Assembly: GCA_002352225.1 (NCBI GenBank)
Contig: DEIA01000036.1
Location: forward strand, 1 to 42,876
Source of the DNA: Flammeovirgaceae bacterium UBA2786
GTDB taxonomy: Bacteria > Bacteroidota > Bacteroidia > Cytophagales > Cyclobacteriaceae
Direction: 5' to 3'
DNA: 42,876 bases
Shown here: positions 17,881 to 25,314 of the stretch, piece after piece
How the letters are laid out: every line of letters starts with the position of its first letter
Numbering within the stretch: position 1 is the stretch's first letter
Notes under the pieces: generated by a model
Told to the model about the DNA's origin: nothing
The model's input: the letters and a program-made list of their open reading frames with translations, nothing else
Databases searched by the model: none
Position numbers and translations under genes: made by a program

Positions 17881-17935
17881 AGATTCTAAATACTTTATAC
17901 TAAATACTAAACACTAATTACTAAATACTTAAAGA
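17881..17935. repeat. AT-rich short-word repeat before ilvC
   Basis: An intergenic stretch built from repeats and variants of the word ACTAAATACT. Such degenerate word repeats may be remnants of slippage or spacer elements. No function can be assigned; it directly precedes the ilvC start. Confidence 0.5.
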
Positions 17936-17937
17936 AA

Positions 17938-19008
17938 ATGGCAAAGATTAATTTTGGAGGTGTTATCGAAGATGTGGTAACCCGCGAAGAGTTTCCGATG
18001 GAAAAAGCGTTGGAGGTAATGAAGAATGAAACCATCGCTATCATCGGATACGGAGTTCAGGGTCCCGCGCAAGCATTAAACCTTCGCGATAACGGATTTA
18101 AAGTTATTGTAGGACAACGCAAAGGTTCTAAAACCTGGGACAAAGCCGTATCGCATGGCTGGATTCCTGGCGAAACTTTGTTTGACATTGAAGAAGCGGC
18201 AAAACGCGGAACGGTAATTCAGTTTTTGTTGTCCGATGCAGGACAGATTTCTCTTTGGCCAACTATTAAACCCTATTTAACAAAAGGCAAAACGTTGTAT
18301 TTCTCTCACGGTTTTGGAATTACATTTAAAGATCAAACCGGCATTGTTCCTTCTGCCGATGTAGATGTTATTCTTGCAGCCCCCAAAGGTTCGGGCACAT
18401 CGGTACGCAGATTATTCTTACAAGGCAAAGGCATTAACGCCAGTTACGCAGTATTCCAGAACGCAACCGGTAAGGCTGCTGAAAAAGCAATTGCTTTAGG
18501 TATTGGAGTAGGTGCCGGATATTTGTTTGAGACCGATTTCAAAAAAGAAGTTTACTCAGATTTAACCGGAGAGCGTGGCACACTGATGGGCGCCATTGCC
18601 GGAATCTTTGAAGCACAATATGAAGTACTTCGTTCGAAAGGACATACACCATCTGAAGCATTCAACGAAACCGTAGAAGAGTTAACGCAATCGCTTATGC
18701 CATTGGTAGCTGAAAATGGTATGGACTGGATGTATGCTAACTGCTCTACCACAGCACAACGCGGTGCGTTGGATTGGAAAAAGAAATTCAAAGCGGCAAC
18801 ATTGCCGGTATTCAAAGAATTGTATGAAAGTGTTGAAACCGGTGCAGAAGCCAAGCGCACAATTGATACGTGCAGCAAGCCTGATTACCGCGAAAAACTT
18901 GCAGACGAGCTAAAAGAACTTCGCGAAAGCGAGTTGTGGCAAGCCGGTGCAGCCGTACGCGCACTGCGCCCGGAAAAACAACAGGTAGAAGCTTCGATGA
19001 TTAATTAA
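17938..19008 (+). CDS. ilvC: Ketol-acid reductoisomerase
   Basis: A 356-residue NADPH-dependent isomeroreductase, the second step of Val/Ile synthesis. The Rossmann motif GYGVQGPAQALNLRDNG is near residue 38, and the cofactor loop VGQRKGSKTWDKA shows the phosphate-binding Arg/Lys/Ser pattern. FETDFKKEVYSDLTGERGTL carries the conserved Asp and Glu metal ligands of the helical domain. Length fits a class I enzyme. It is the fifth gene of the ilv operon. Confidence 0.96.
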   Translation: MAKINFGGVIEDVVTREEFPMEKALEVMKNETIAIIGYGVQGPAQALNLRDNGFKVIVGQRKGSKTWDKAVSHGWIPGETLFDIEEAAKRGTVIQFLLSDAGQISLWPTIKPYLTKGKTLYFSHGFGITFKDQTGIVPSADVDVILAAPKGSGTSVRRLFLQGKGINASYAVFQNATGKAAEKAIALGIGVGAGYLFETDFKKEVYSDLTGERGTLMGAIAGIFEAQYEVLRSKGHTPSEAFNETVEELTQSLMPLVAENGMDWMYANCSTTAQRGALDWKKKFKAATLPVFKELYESVETGAEAKRTIDTCSKPDYREKLADELKELRESELWQAGAAVRALRPEKQQVEASMIN

Positions 19009-19026
19009 ATAGTTGGCGGTAAACAG

Positions 19027-19071
19027 GTAGCAGTAGGCAGTACTGCTTACTGCACACTGCCTACTGCCTAC
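19027..19071. repeat. Intergenic hairpin of AGGCAGT/ACTGCCT words
   Basis: Arms at 19027-19041 and 19056-19071 are complementary apart from one bulge and enclose a 14-base loop. The words (GTAGGCAGT, CAGTAGGC) recur near the end of leuB (25239-25275). It lies between ilvC and ilvA, close to the ilvA start. Confidence 0.6.
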
Positions 19072-19079
19072 TTTGATAA

Positions 19080-20330
19080 ATGGTGGAAACAACACAACAA
19101 CAAATCGACATTAACAAAGCCGCGTACGTACTTAAGAACGTAGCGCTAAAAACTCCCTTGCAGTTTCACCGCAAGCTATCGGGTAAGTTTGGCGCTGAGA
19201 TTTATCTGAAGCGCGAAGACTTACAGGTAGTGCGTTCATATAAAATCCGGGGTGCCTACAATTTGATTCAGAGTTTAACAGAAGAACAACGCAAATGCGG
19301 AGTGGTGTGCGCCAGTGCCGGCAATCATGCGCAAGGCGTTGCATTCTCTTGCCGCGAGTTGAATATTAAAGGCGTAATTTATATGCCCGCCATTACACCT
19401 AAACAAAAAATTAATCAGGTAAAGATGTTTGGTGGCGATAACATTGAAATTGTTTTGATTGGTGATACGTTTGATGAATGCCAGACACACGCATTACAAT
19501 TCACCGAAGAAAACAAAATGGTTTTCATTCCGCCATTCGATCACCTAAAAGTGATTGAAGGACAGGGAACTGTGGCGAAAGAAATTCTGGAAGAACAATC
19601 GAACATCGATTATGTGTTTGTACCCATTGGCGGTGGCGGGTTATGTGCCGGATTAATCCGTTATTTTCAAACCTACTCGCCTAACACTAAAATAATTGGT
19701 GTAGAGCCACAGGGTGCACCCTCTATGAAAGAAGCACTAAAGGCAGGCAAGCCTGTGGTGTTGGAGAGCATTCAACGTTTTGTTGATGGCGCCTCTGTAA
19801 AAAAAGTGGGCGACCTGACTTTTGAAATCTGTAAAGACAAACTTACCGACATGCTGCTGGTGCCGGAAGGCAAAGTAAGCTCCACTATTCTGCAACTTTA
19901 TAACGAAGATGCCATTGTAGCCGAACCAGCCGGGGCTCTCTCTATCGCAGCACTCGACCAATATGCTGCCCATCTGAAAGGAAAAAAAATAGTGTGTATT
20001 GTAAGCGGTGGCAATAATGATATAGACAGGATGAACGAGATTAAAGAGCGTTCGTTGCTATATGAAGGACTGAAACATTATTTTATTGTACGCTTTGCGC
20101 AACGCCCGGGAGCGCTAAAAGAATTTGTAAACCATATCCTCGGGCCTAACGATGATATTGTGCGGTTCGAGTTTATTCAAAAACACAACAAGGAAACCGG
20201 CCCTGCTTTAATTGGTATTGAAGTAAAATCGCGCGAAGATTTTGCCTTGTTAATTGAGCGCATGGATAGTTATAAACTCAACTACACGCTGGTAAATCAA
20301 AACGAGAATTTGTTCGAGTATTTGGTTTAA
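19080..20330 (+). CDS. ilvA: Threonine ammonia-lyase (threonine deaminase)
   Basis: A 416-residue PLP enzyme that deaminates threonine to 2-ketobutyrate, the first committed step to isoleucine. The PLP lysine is K55 in RSYKIRGAYN; the glycine loop GGGGLCAG is near residue 187. A C-terminal ACT-like domain (about 335-416: FIVRFAQRPGALKEFVNHIL) indicates the biosynthetic, feedback-regulated type, with one ACT-like module rather than the two of E. coli IlvA. It is the last gene of the ilv run; the toxin-antitoxin pair follows. Confidence 0.93.
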   Translation: MVETTQQQIDINKAAYVLKNVALKTPLQFHRKLSGKFGAEIYLKREDLQVVRSYKIRGAYNLIQSLTEEQRKCGVVCASAGNHAQGVAFSCRELNIKGVIYMPAITPKQKINQVKMFGGDNIEIVLIGDTFDECQTHALQFTEENKMVFIPPFDHLKVIEGQGTVAKEILEEQSNIDYVFVPIGGGGLCAGLIRYFQTYSPNTKIIGVEPQGAPSMKEALKAGKPVVLESIQRFVDGASVKKVGDLTFEICKDKLTDMLLVPEGKVSSTILQLYNEDAIVAEPAGALSIAALDQYAAHLKGKKIVCIVSGGNNDIDRMNEIKERSLLYEGLKHYFIVRFAQRPGALKEFVNHILGPNDDIVRFEFIQKHNKETGPALIGIEVKSREDFALLIERMDSYKLNYTLVNQNENLFEYLV

Positions 20331-20379
20331 AACCCCCGGATTTTACCGTTTTCAGGGAGCGTTTGGTTTTGCAGCTGGT

Positions 20380-20401
20380 TTGTATTACATTTGTAATACA
20401 A
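20380..20401. promoter_or_regulatory. Palindromic operator of the toxin-antitoxin pair
   Basis: A perfect 9-bp inverted repeat (TTGTATTAC and GTAATACAA around ATTT) lying 11 bases before the antitoxin ATG, followed by a further half-site-like ATTACAATAC. Autorepression by the antitoxin at such a site is usual for ribbon-helix-helix antitoxins; here it is inferred. Confidence 0.6.
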
Positions 20402-20412
20402 ATTACAATACT

Positions 20413-20661
20413 ATGCTTACCGTACGGTTATCCGATGAAGAAGAAGAAATTCTCAACGCCTATTGCCAGCGCGAGGGGTTGTCAAAATCTATTGTGGTAA
20501 AAGAAGCTGTTGCCTTCTACCTTGCCCAGCATAAAAAAAACAAAAACCCGTACGAGGCAGGTGCTGATCTCTTTGGCCAGGAAGGCAGCGGTATTAAAAA
20601 CAAATCGGTGGTTTATAAAAAGCGGTTAAAAGAGTTGCTCCATGAAAAGCATTCTCATTGA
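20413..20661 (+). CDS. Ribbon-helix-helix antitoxin (VapB-like)
   Basis: An 82-residue protein. The N-terminus (MLTVRLSDEEEEILNAYCQ, then GLSKSIVVKEAVAFYLA) fits the CopG/MetJ ribbon-helix-helix DNA-binding fold; the charged C-terminus would bind the toxin. An in-frame TTG at 20380 exists, but it lies in the operator palindrome, so the ATG at 20413 is preferred. It overlaps the PIN-domain gene by 20 bases, as in many type II toxin-antitoxin operons. Confidence 0.82.
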   Translation: MLTVRLSDEEEEILNAYCQREGLSKSIVVKEAVAFYLAQHKKNKNPYEAGADLFGQEGSGIKNKSVVYKKRLKELLHEKHSH

Positions 20662-21055
20662 TGCCGGGCCTTTGATTGCTTTGTTCGACAAAAGCGACAA
20701 TTATCACACACAAGCCGTAACCTTTTTAAAGAATTTTAAGGGCACATTGCTCACCACCTGGCCTGTAATTACAGAAGCATCGCATTTATTAGCCTTCAGC
20801 GTAAAAGTGCAAATTGCTTTGCTGGAGTGGATTAACCGGGGAGGCTTACATTTAATTGAAATAGAATCGTACCAAATAAGCAGGATTACGGAGTTGTCGG
20901 AAAAATATAAAGACGTACCGATGGACCTGGCAGATGCTACATTAATTGTTGCTGCCGAAAATCATAACATAAAAGAAATTGCAACTATCGATTCTGATTT
21001 TTATGTCTATCGTGATATTCGAAAGCGATATTTGAAAAACATTTTTATAAAGTAA
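20642..21055 (+). CDS. PIN-domain ribonuclease toxin (VapC-like)
   Basis: A 137-residue PIN-domain protein. The acidic residues expected for the metal site are visible: D7 (LIDAGPLIALFD), E45 (VITEASHLL), D98 (DLADATLIVAAE) and D117/D119 (ATIDSDF). Such toxins cleave RNA, often tRNA. The gene overlaps its antitoxin and sits between the ilv and leu clusters together with a HAD gene, suggesting insertion of an accessory module. Confidence 0.85.
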   Translation: MKSILIDAGPLIALFDKSDNYHTQAVTFLKNFKGTLLTTWPVITEASHLLAFSVKVQIALLEWINRGGLHLIEIESYQISRITELSEKYKDVPMDLADATLIVAAENHNIKEIATIDSDFYVYRDIRKRYLKNIFIK

Positions 21056-21061
21056 GAAGAT

Positions 21062-21835
21062 ATGGCACAAGGATTACTGATTGACATGGATGGTGTGGTG
21101 TATGGTGGTGACATCATGATTCCGGGTGCGGATAAATTCATTGCCCGTTTATTAAAAGAAGGTATTCCATTCAGTTTTATGACCAACAACAGCCAACGTA
21201 CGCGACTGGAAGCGGTACGCAAGCTTAGCCGACTGGGAATTATCGTTACCGAAAATCATGTGTACACAAGCGCCATGGCCACCGGTAATTTTCTGGCCAG
21301 CCAAACTCCGCAGGGAACAGCGTATGTATTGGGCGAAGGCGGCCTGATCTCCTCCCTTCATGAAAATGGAATTACATTAGTAAATACCGACCCCGATTTT
21401 GTGGTACTGGGTGAAGGAAGAAATTTTACACTGGAAATGGTACAGCGCGCAGTGGACATGATTTTGGCGGGGGCCAAATTTGTAACCACCAACCGCGATC
21501 CATCGCCCAAGAAAAAAGGTTGGGATAACCTGGGCATTGCCGCCACCACCGCCATGATTGAAGAAGCCACGGGTATTAAAGCCTTTGTGGTAGGTAAACC
21601 GGGGCCTGTAATGATGCGCGGAGCACGCAAAGCATTAGGATTGGAAACAGCCGAAACCACCATCATTGGTGACACCATGGATACCGACATTCAGGGAGGT
21701 GTGCAGATGGGTTATAAAACCATTCTCGTATTAAGCGGCATCACCAAAAAAGAGCATCTTATTCGCTATGCCTACAAACCCGACATGGTAGTTGATTCGG
21801 TTAATGAGATACAATTACCATTGCCATGGTGGTAG
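21062..21835 (+). CDS. HAD superfamily (IIA, NagD-like) phosphatase
   Basis: A 257-residue HAD hydrolase with cap type IIA. Motif I is DMDGVVYGG (nucleophile D8, acid D10), motif II TNNSQRT (about 41-47), motif III lysine in VGKPGP and motif IV IGDTMDTDIQGG. NagD-type enzymes dephosphorylate small phosphate esters; the substrate here is unknown. It starts 6 bases after the toxin gene and is followed by the leu attenuator region. Confidence 0.9.
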   Translation: MAQGLLIDMDGVVYGGDIMIPGADKFIARLLKEGIPFSFMTNNSQRTRLEAVRKLSRLGIIVTENHVYTSAMATGNFLASQTPQGTAYVLGEGGLISSLHENGITLVNTDPDFVVLGEGRNFTLEMVQRAVDMILAGAKFVTTNRDPSPKKKGWDNLGIAATTAMIEEATGIKAFVVGKPGPVMMRGARKALGLETAETTIIGDTMDTDIQGGVQMGYKTILVLSGITKKEHLIRYAYKPDMVVDSVNEIQLPLPWW

Positions 21836-21902
21836 TTAAAAAAAATAGCCGGGAAATACCCAAACACCTGTAAGGGTAAATTCAACAACTTCTTGATTTT
21901 TC

Positions 21903-21968
21903 TTGAGTAATACAGAACGATTACTCATATTTGAACTGTTATTAGCGAATCGAATGATTACCCAATAA
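21903..21968 (+). CDS. Candidate leu leader peptide (TTG start)
   Basis: A 21-codon frame beginning with TTG and reading MSNTERLLIFELLLANRMITQ: five Leu codons fall within codons 7-14 (LL then LLL). It ends 18 bases before a terminator almost identical to the one in the ilv attenuator, and the same 16-bp sequence follows both terminators. This mirrors the ilv layout and suggests Leu-dependent attenuation. Weak points: no ATG start, no clear ribosome binding site, and a CATATTTG within the frame could instead be a promoter -7 box, which would put transcription start inside this ORF. Confidence 0.45.
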   Translation: MSNTERLLIFELLLANRMITQ

Positions 21969-21986
21969 CCTAACCTAAACCTATGT

Positions 21987-22020
21987 AAACCGCCCCGATT
22001 AATTCGGGGCGGTTTCGTTT
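21987..22020 (+). terminator. Rho-independent terminator of the leu leader
   Basis: A 12-bp stem (21987-21998 with 22004-22015) with the same sequence as the ilv attenuator terminator, a five-base loop and a T-rich tail. It precedes leuC. No other gene lies between it and leuC, so it must either end the HAD/toxin-antitoxin transcript or act as an attenuator, or both. Confidence 0.9.
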
Positions 22021-22050
22021 TTTATAGTGGAGAACAAACTAACGATTGTT

Positions 22051-23463
22051 GTGAGCGAGAAAAAACCGAAAACAATTTTTGAAAAAATCTGGGATGCGCA
22101 CGTAGTGAAGCGAGCTGAAGGATATCCCGATGCTTTATTTATCGATCGACATTATATACACGAGGTTACCAGTCCGCAGGCGTTTGATGGTTTGCGCAAG
22201 CGCGGCATTAAAGTTTTTAATGTAAACCGCACTACCGCTACGGCCGATCATAACGTACCCACCAAAGATCAGCATCTTCCTATCAAGGAAGCCTTGTCGC
22301 GCCACCAGGTAGAAACCCTTCGTAAGAATTGCAAAGAATTTGGTGTAGAGTTATATGATCTGGGTCATCCCTTTCAGGGTATCGTGCATATTATAGGACC
22401 AGAGTTGGGATTAACACAACCCGGCATGACTATGGTGTGTGGCGATAGTCATACTTCTACCCATGGTGCGTTTGGAAGTGTAGCGTTTGGTATCGGTACT
22501 TCAGAAGTAGAACAGGTGTTGGCTACGCAATGTATTTTGCAATACAAACCCAAAACCATGAAGATTGAAATCAATGGTAAGTTGGGCAAAGGAGTAGTTA
22601 GCAAAGACATTATATTATATATCATTTCAAAAATATCAGCCAGTGGTGCCACTGGTTTTTTTGTTGAGTATGCAGGCGATGCCATTCGTAACCTTTCGAT
22701 GGAGGCACGCATGACCATTTGCAACATGAGTATTGAAATGGGTGCACGCGGTGGTTTGATTGCCCCTGATGAAACCACCTTCAATTACATGAAGGGAAGA
22801 AAATTTGCACCACAAGGTGAAGCCTTTGATAAAGCTGTTGAAATCTGGAAACAACTTCCGTCTGATGAAGGCGCTGTGTACGACACCATCTTAAAATATG
22901 ATGCAGCCGACATTGCTCCTATGATTACCTACGGAACCAATCCGGGTATGGGTATGAAAGTTACCGATCGCATTCCAAACGTTGAAGAGCTGAAAGAAAT
23001 CAACGAACAGGTTTCATTCAAAAAATCGCTGGACTACATGGGTCTTGAGCCCGGATCAGCTCTGCTGGGTAAAGCGGTTGATTATGTCTTTATCGGAAGT
23101 TGTACCAATGCACGCATTGAAGATTTGCGCCTGGTGGCCTCCATTGTAAAAGGAAAAAAGAAAGCGCCTAATGTAGAGGTATGGGTAATACCCGGATCGA
23201 AGCAAGTAGAGGCACAAGCTTTGAAAGAAGGATTGAATAAAGTTTTTGAAGAAGCCGGCTTTGAATTACGAGGACCGGGTTGCTCGGCCTGCTTAGGCAT
23301 GAATGAAGATAAAGTTCCGCCCGGCAAGTATTGCATCAGCACAAGCAATAGAAATTTTGAAGGAAGACAAGGCCCAAAGTCAAGAACATTCTTGGCAAGC
23401 CCGTTAAGTGCAGCTGTAGCGGCAATTACCGGCAAGGTAACAGACGTGAGAGAGTTCATTTAA
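22051..23463 (+). CDS. leuC: 3-isopropylmalate dehydratase, large subunit
   Basis: A 470-residue aconitase-family protein of leucine synthesis, isomerising 2- to 3-isopropylmalate together with LeuD. Motifs: KIWDAHVV near the start, CGDSHTSTHGAFG, and the Fe-S ligands in IGSCTNARIEDL and GPGCSACLGMNED. A GTG at 22027 would add eight residues (MENKLTIV), but those bases match the non-coding sequence after the ilv terminator, so GTG 22051 (MSEKKPKTIFEKIWDAH) is preferred. It begins the leuCDBA run. Confidence 0.95.
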   Translation: MSEKKPKTIFEKIWDAHVVKRAEGYPDALFIDRHYIHEVTSPQAFDGLRKRGIKVFNVNRTTATADHNVPTKDQHLPIKEALSRHQVETLRKNCKEFGVELYDLGHPFQGIVHIIGPELGLTQPGMTMVCGDSHTSTHGAFGSVAFGIGTSEVEQVLATQCILQYKPKTMKIEINGKLGKGVVSKDIILYIISKISASGATGFFVEYAGDAIRNLSMEARMTICNMSIEMGARGGLIAPDETTFNYMKGRKFAPQGEAFDKAVEIWKQLPSDEGAVYDTILKYDAADIAPMITYGTNPGMGMKVTDRIPNVEELKEINEQVSFKKSLDYMGLEPGSALLGKAVDYVFIGSCTNARIEDLRLVASIVKGKKKAPNVEVWVIPGSKQVEAQALKEGLNKVFEEAGFELRGPGCSACLGMNEDKVPPGKYCISTSNRNFEGRQGPKSRTFLASPLSAAVAAITGKVTDVREFI

Positions 23464-23511
23464 TAAATTGAGATGAAAGCAAGAAGTACAAATAAAATTA
23501 AATCCGGAGAG

Positions 23512-23545
23512 TCACCCCTCTCCCGTGGAGAGGGCCTGGGGGTGA
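23512..23545. repeat. Palindromic repeat directly upstream of leuD
   Basis: An 8-bp stem (23516-23523 with 23527-23534) around a three-base loop, enclosed by outer arms TCACCC and GGGTGA (23512-23517 and 23540-23545, sharing bases with the inner stem). It resembles the widely seen CTCTCC/GGAGAG plus GGGGGTGAG intergenic repeat. It ends 4 bases before the leuD ATG and so would mask the ribosome binding region if it folds in RNA. Confidence 0.65.
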
Positions 23546-23549
23546 GGTC

Positions 23550-24134
23550 ATGAGTAAAGACAAGTTCACCATTTTAAAATCTACCGCAGTACCACTGCCA
23601 GTAGAAAATATTGATACCGATCAGATTATTCCGGCACGCTTTTTAAAAGCAACAACTCGCGAAGGATTTGGGGATAACCTCTTTCGTGATTGGCGCTACT
23701 CATCTGGTGATGAGCCTATCGCGGGTTTTGTTTTGAATAATCCGGCTTACTCAGGAAAAATTCTGGTAGGTGGAAAAAATTTTGGTTGTGGCAGCAGTCG
23801 CGAACATGCCGCATGGGCAATTTACGATTATGGATTTCGTGTGGTGGTGTCCAGTTTTTTTGCTGATATTTTTAAGAACAATGCACTAAACAATGCCGTG
23901 TTGCCTGTTGTGGTTTCAGATAAGTTTTTGCAATCGCTGCTGGCTGCCATTCAAAAAAATTCAAAAACAGAAGTAACCGTAGATCTGATCAATCAGCAAA
24001 TCAGTGTTGATGGTAAATCAGAAAAATTTGAAATCAACGCGTACAAAAAAGAATGTTTGATCAACGGGTATGACGATATCGACTACCTGTTGAATTTAAA
24101 TAAAGAAGTAAGAGAATTTGATTTAACACATTAA
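23550..24134 (+). CDS. leuD: 3-isopropylmalate dehydratase, small subunit
   Basis: A 194-residue swivel-domain partner of LeuC. Motifs DTDQIIPARFLK (about 22-33) and GGKNFGCGSSREHAAWA (about 74-90) are typical. It lies between leuC and leuB, after the palindromic repeat at 23512-23545. Confidence 0.95.
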   Translation: MSKDKFTILKSTAVPLPVENIDTDQIIPARFLKATTREGFGDNLFRDWRYSSGDEPIAGFVLNNPAYSGKILVGGKNFGCGSSREHAAWAIYDYGFRVVVSSFFADIFKNNALNNAVLPVVVSDKFLQSLLAAIQKNSKTEVTVDLINQQISVDGKSEKFEINAYKKECLINGYDDIDYLLNLNKEVREFDLTH

Positions 24135-24164
24135 CCGGAAACAGGGACCGATAAAAAAACCAAC

Positions 24165-25289
24165 GTGAAGAAAAAGATAGTCATACTACCCGGAGACGGC
24201 ATCGGCAAAGAAGTAACTACCGAAGGCAAAAAAGTATTGGATAAAATTGCCGAGCTTTTTGGACATCAATTTGAATACGATTCTGCTATAATTGGTCACG
24301 ATGCCATTGAAGCTACCGGCAATCCGCTGCCCGATGAAACGTTAACGAAACTTAAAAATTGCGATGCAATTTTATTTGGCGCAGTCGGCCATCCGAAATA
24401 CGATAATGATCCAACCTTGAAAGTAAGGCCTGAACAAGGCTTGCTGAAAATGCGCAAAGAACTTGGCTTGTATGCCAACCTGCGTCCTATAAAATTATTT
24501 GACGAACTACTGGGGGCCTCCAGCATTAAACCCGAAATTCTTAAGGGTTCTGATATTCTTTTCTTCCGTGAATTAACGGGCGATGTGTACTTCGGAGAAA
24601 AAGGTAGAAAGGATGAAGGCAAAACTGCATTCGATCTGATGATCTATCAGAAATACGAAGTAGAACGGATTGCCCACAAAGCTTTTCAGGCTGCGCGCAC
24701 CCGTAAAAAGAAAGTTACTTCTGTTGATAAAGCCAATGTGTTGGAAAGTTCGCGCTTGTGGCGCGAGGTTGTGAATGAGGTAAGTAAACAATATCCGGAT
24801 GTAACATTGGAACATCAGTTTATTGATGCCGCTGCCATGAAGTTGATTCAAAACCCAAAAAGTTTTGATGTAGTGCTTACCGGAAATTTGTTTGGCGATA
24901 TTCTTACTGATGAAGCTTCGCAGATTGCTGGTTCAATGGGTATGCTGGCCTCCGCATCAGTTGGTGATAAAGTTGGTTTATATGAACCCATCCACGGAAG
25001 TGCGCATGATATTACCGGTAAAGGTATTGCCAACCCGCTGGCTTCCATTTTATCGGCTGCGCTATTGTTGGATATTTCATTAGGATTAAAAGAAGAATCA
25101 GAGACTGTAATTAAAGCTGTTGAAGCCACGCTGAAAGCAGGGTACCGAACATCTGATATTGCCGACTCCACTACATCGAAAGACAAAATTCTGAATACCC
25201 AACAGATGGGATCACAAATCGTTAATCAACTTCAAAAAGTAGGCAGTCGGCAATTAGCAGTCAGCAGTAATCAGTATTCCAACTCTTAA
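24165..25289 (+). CDS. leuB: 3-isopropylmalate dehydrogenase
   Basis: A 374-residue NAD-dependent decarboxylating dehydrogenase. LPGDGIGKEV near the N-terminus, FRELTGDVYFGEKG near residue 130, LTGNLFGDILTDEAS near 240 and EPIHGSAHDITGKGIANP near 275 match the family. It uses GTG as start. The last 15 or so residues (VGSRQLAVSSNQYSNS) are unlike the family and are encoded by intergenic repeat words (25239-25275), suggesting that the natural stop was lost and translation now runs into the repeat. Confidence 0.94.
   Translation: MKKKIVILPGDGIGKEVTTEGKKVLDKIAELFGHQFEYDSAIIGHDAIEATGNPLPDETLTKLKNCDAILFGAVGHPKYDNDPTLKVRPEQGLLKMRKELGLYANLRPIKLFDELLGASSIKPEILKGSDILFFRELTGDVYFGEKGRKDEGKTAFDLMIYQKYEVERIAHKAFQAARTRKKKVTSVDKANVLESSRLWREVVNEVSKQYPDVTLEHQFIDAAAMKLIQNPKSFDVVLTGNLFGDILTDEASQIAGSMGMLASASVGDKVGLYEPIHGSAHDITGKGIANPLASILSAALLLDISLGLKEESETVIKAVEATLKAGYRTSDIADSTTSKDKILNTQQMGSQIVNQLQKVGSRQLAVSSNQYSNS
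25239..25275. repeat. AGGCAGT/AGCAGT repeat words at the leuB 3' end
   Basis: A short run of GTAGGCAGT, TAGCAGTCAGCAGT and related words, like those at 19027-19071. It overlaps the last codons of leuB. Confidence 0.45.
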
Positions 25290-25314
25290 ATTCTATATTC
25301 TTAACTTCTGATTT

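Noticed and set aside
21922..21940. CATATTTG as a promoter -7 box for leuC
   Set aside because: Not excluded, but no convincing -33 element was seen at the right distance; kept as a caveat to the leu leader peptide rather than as a feature.
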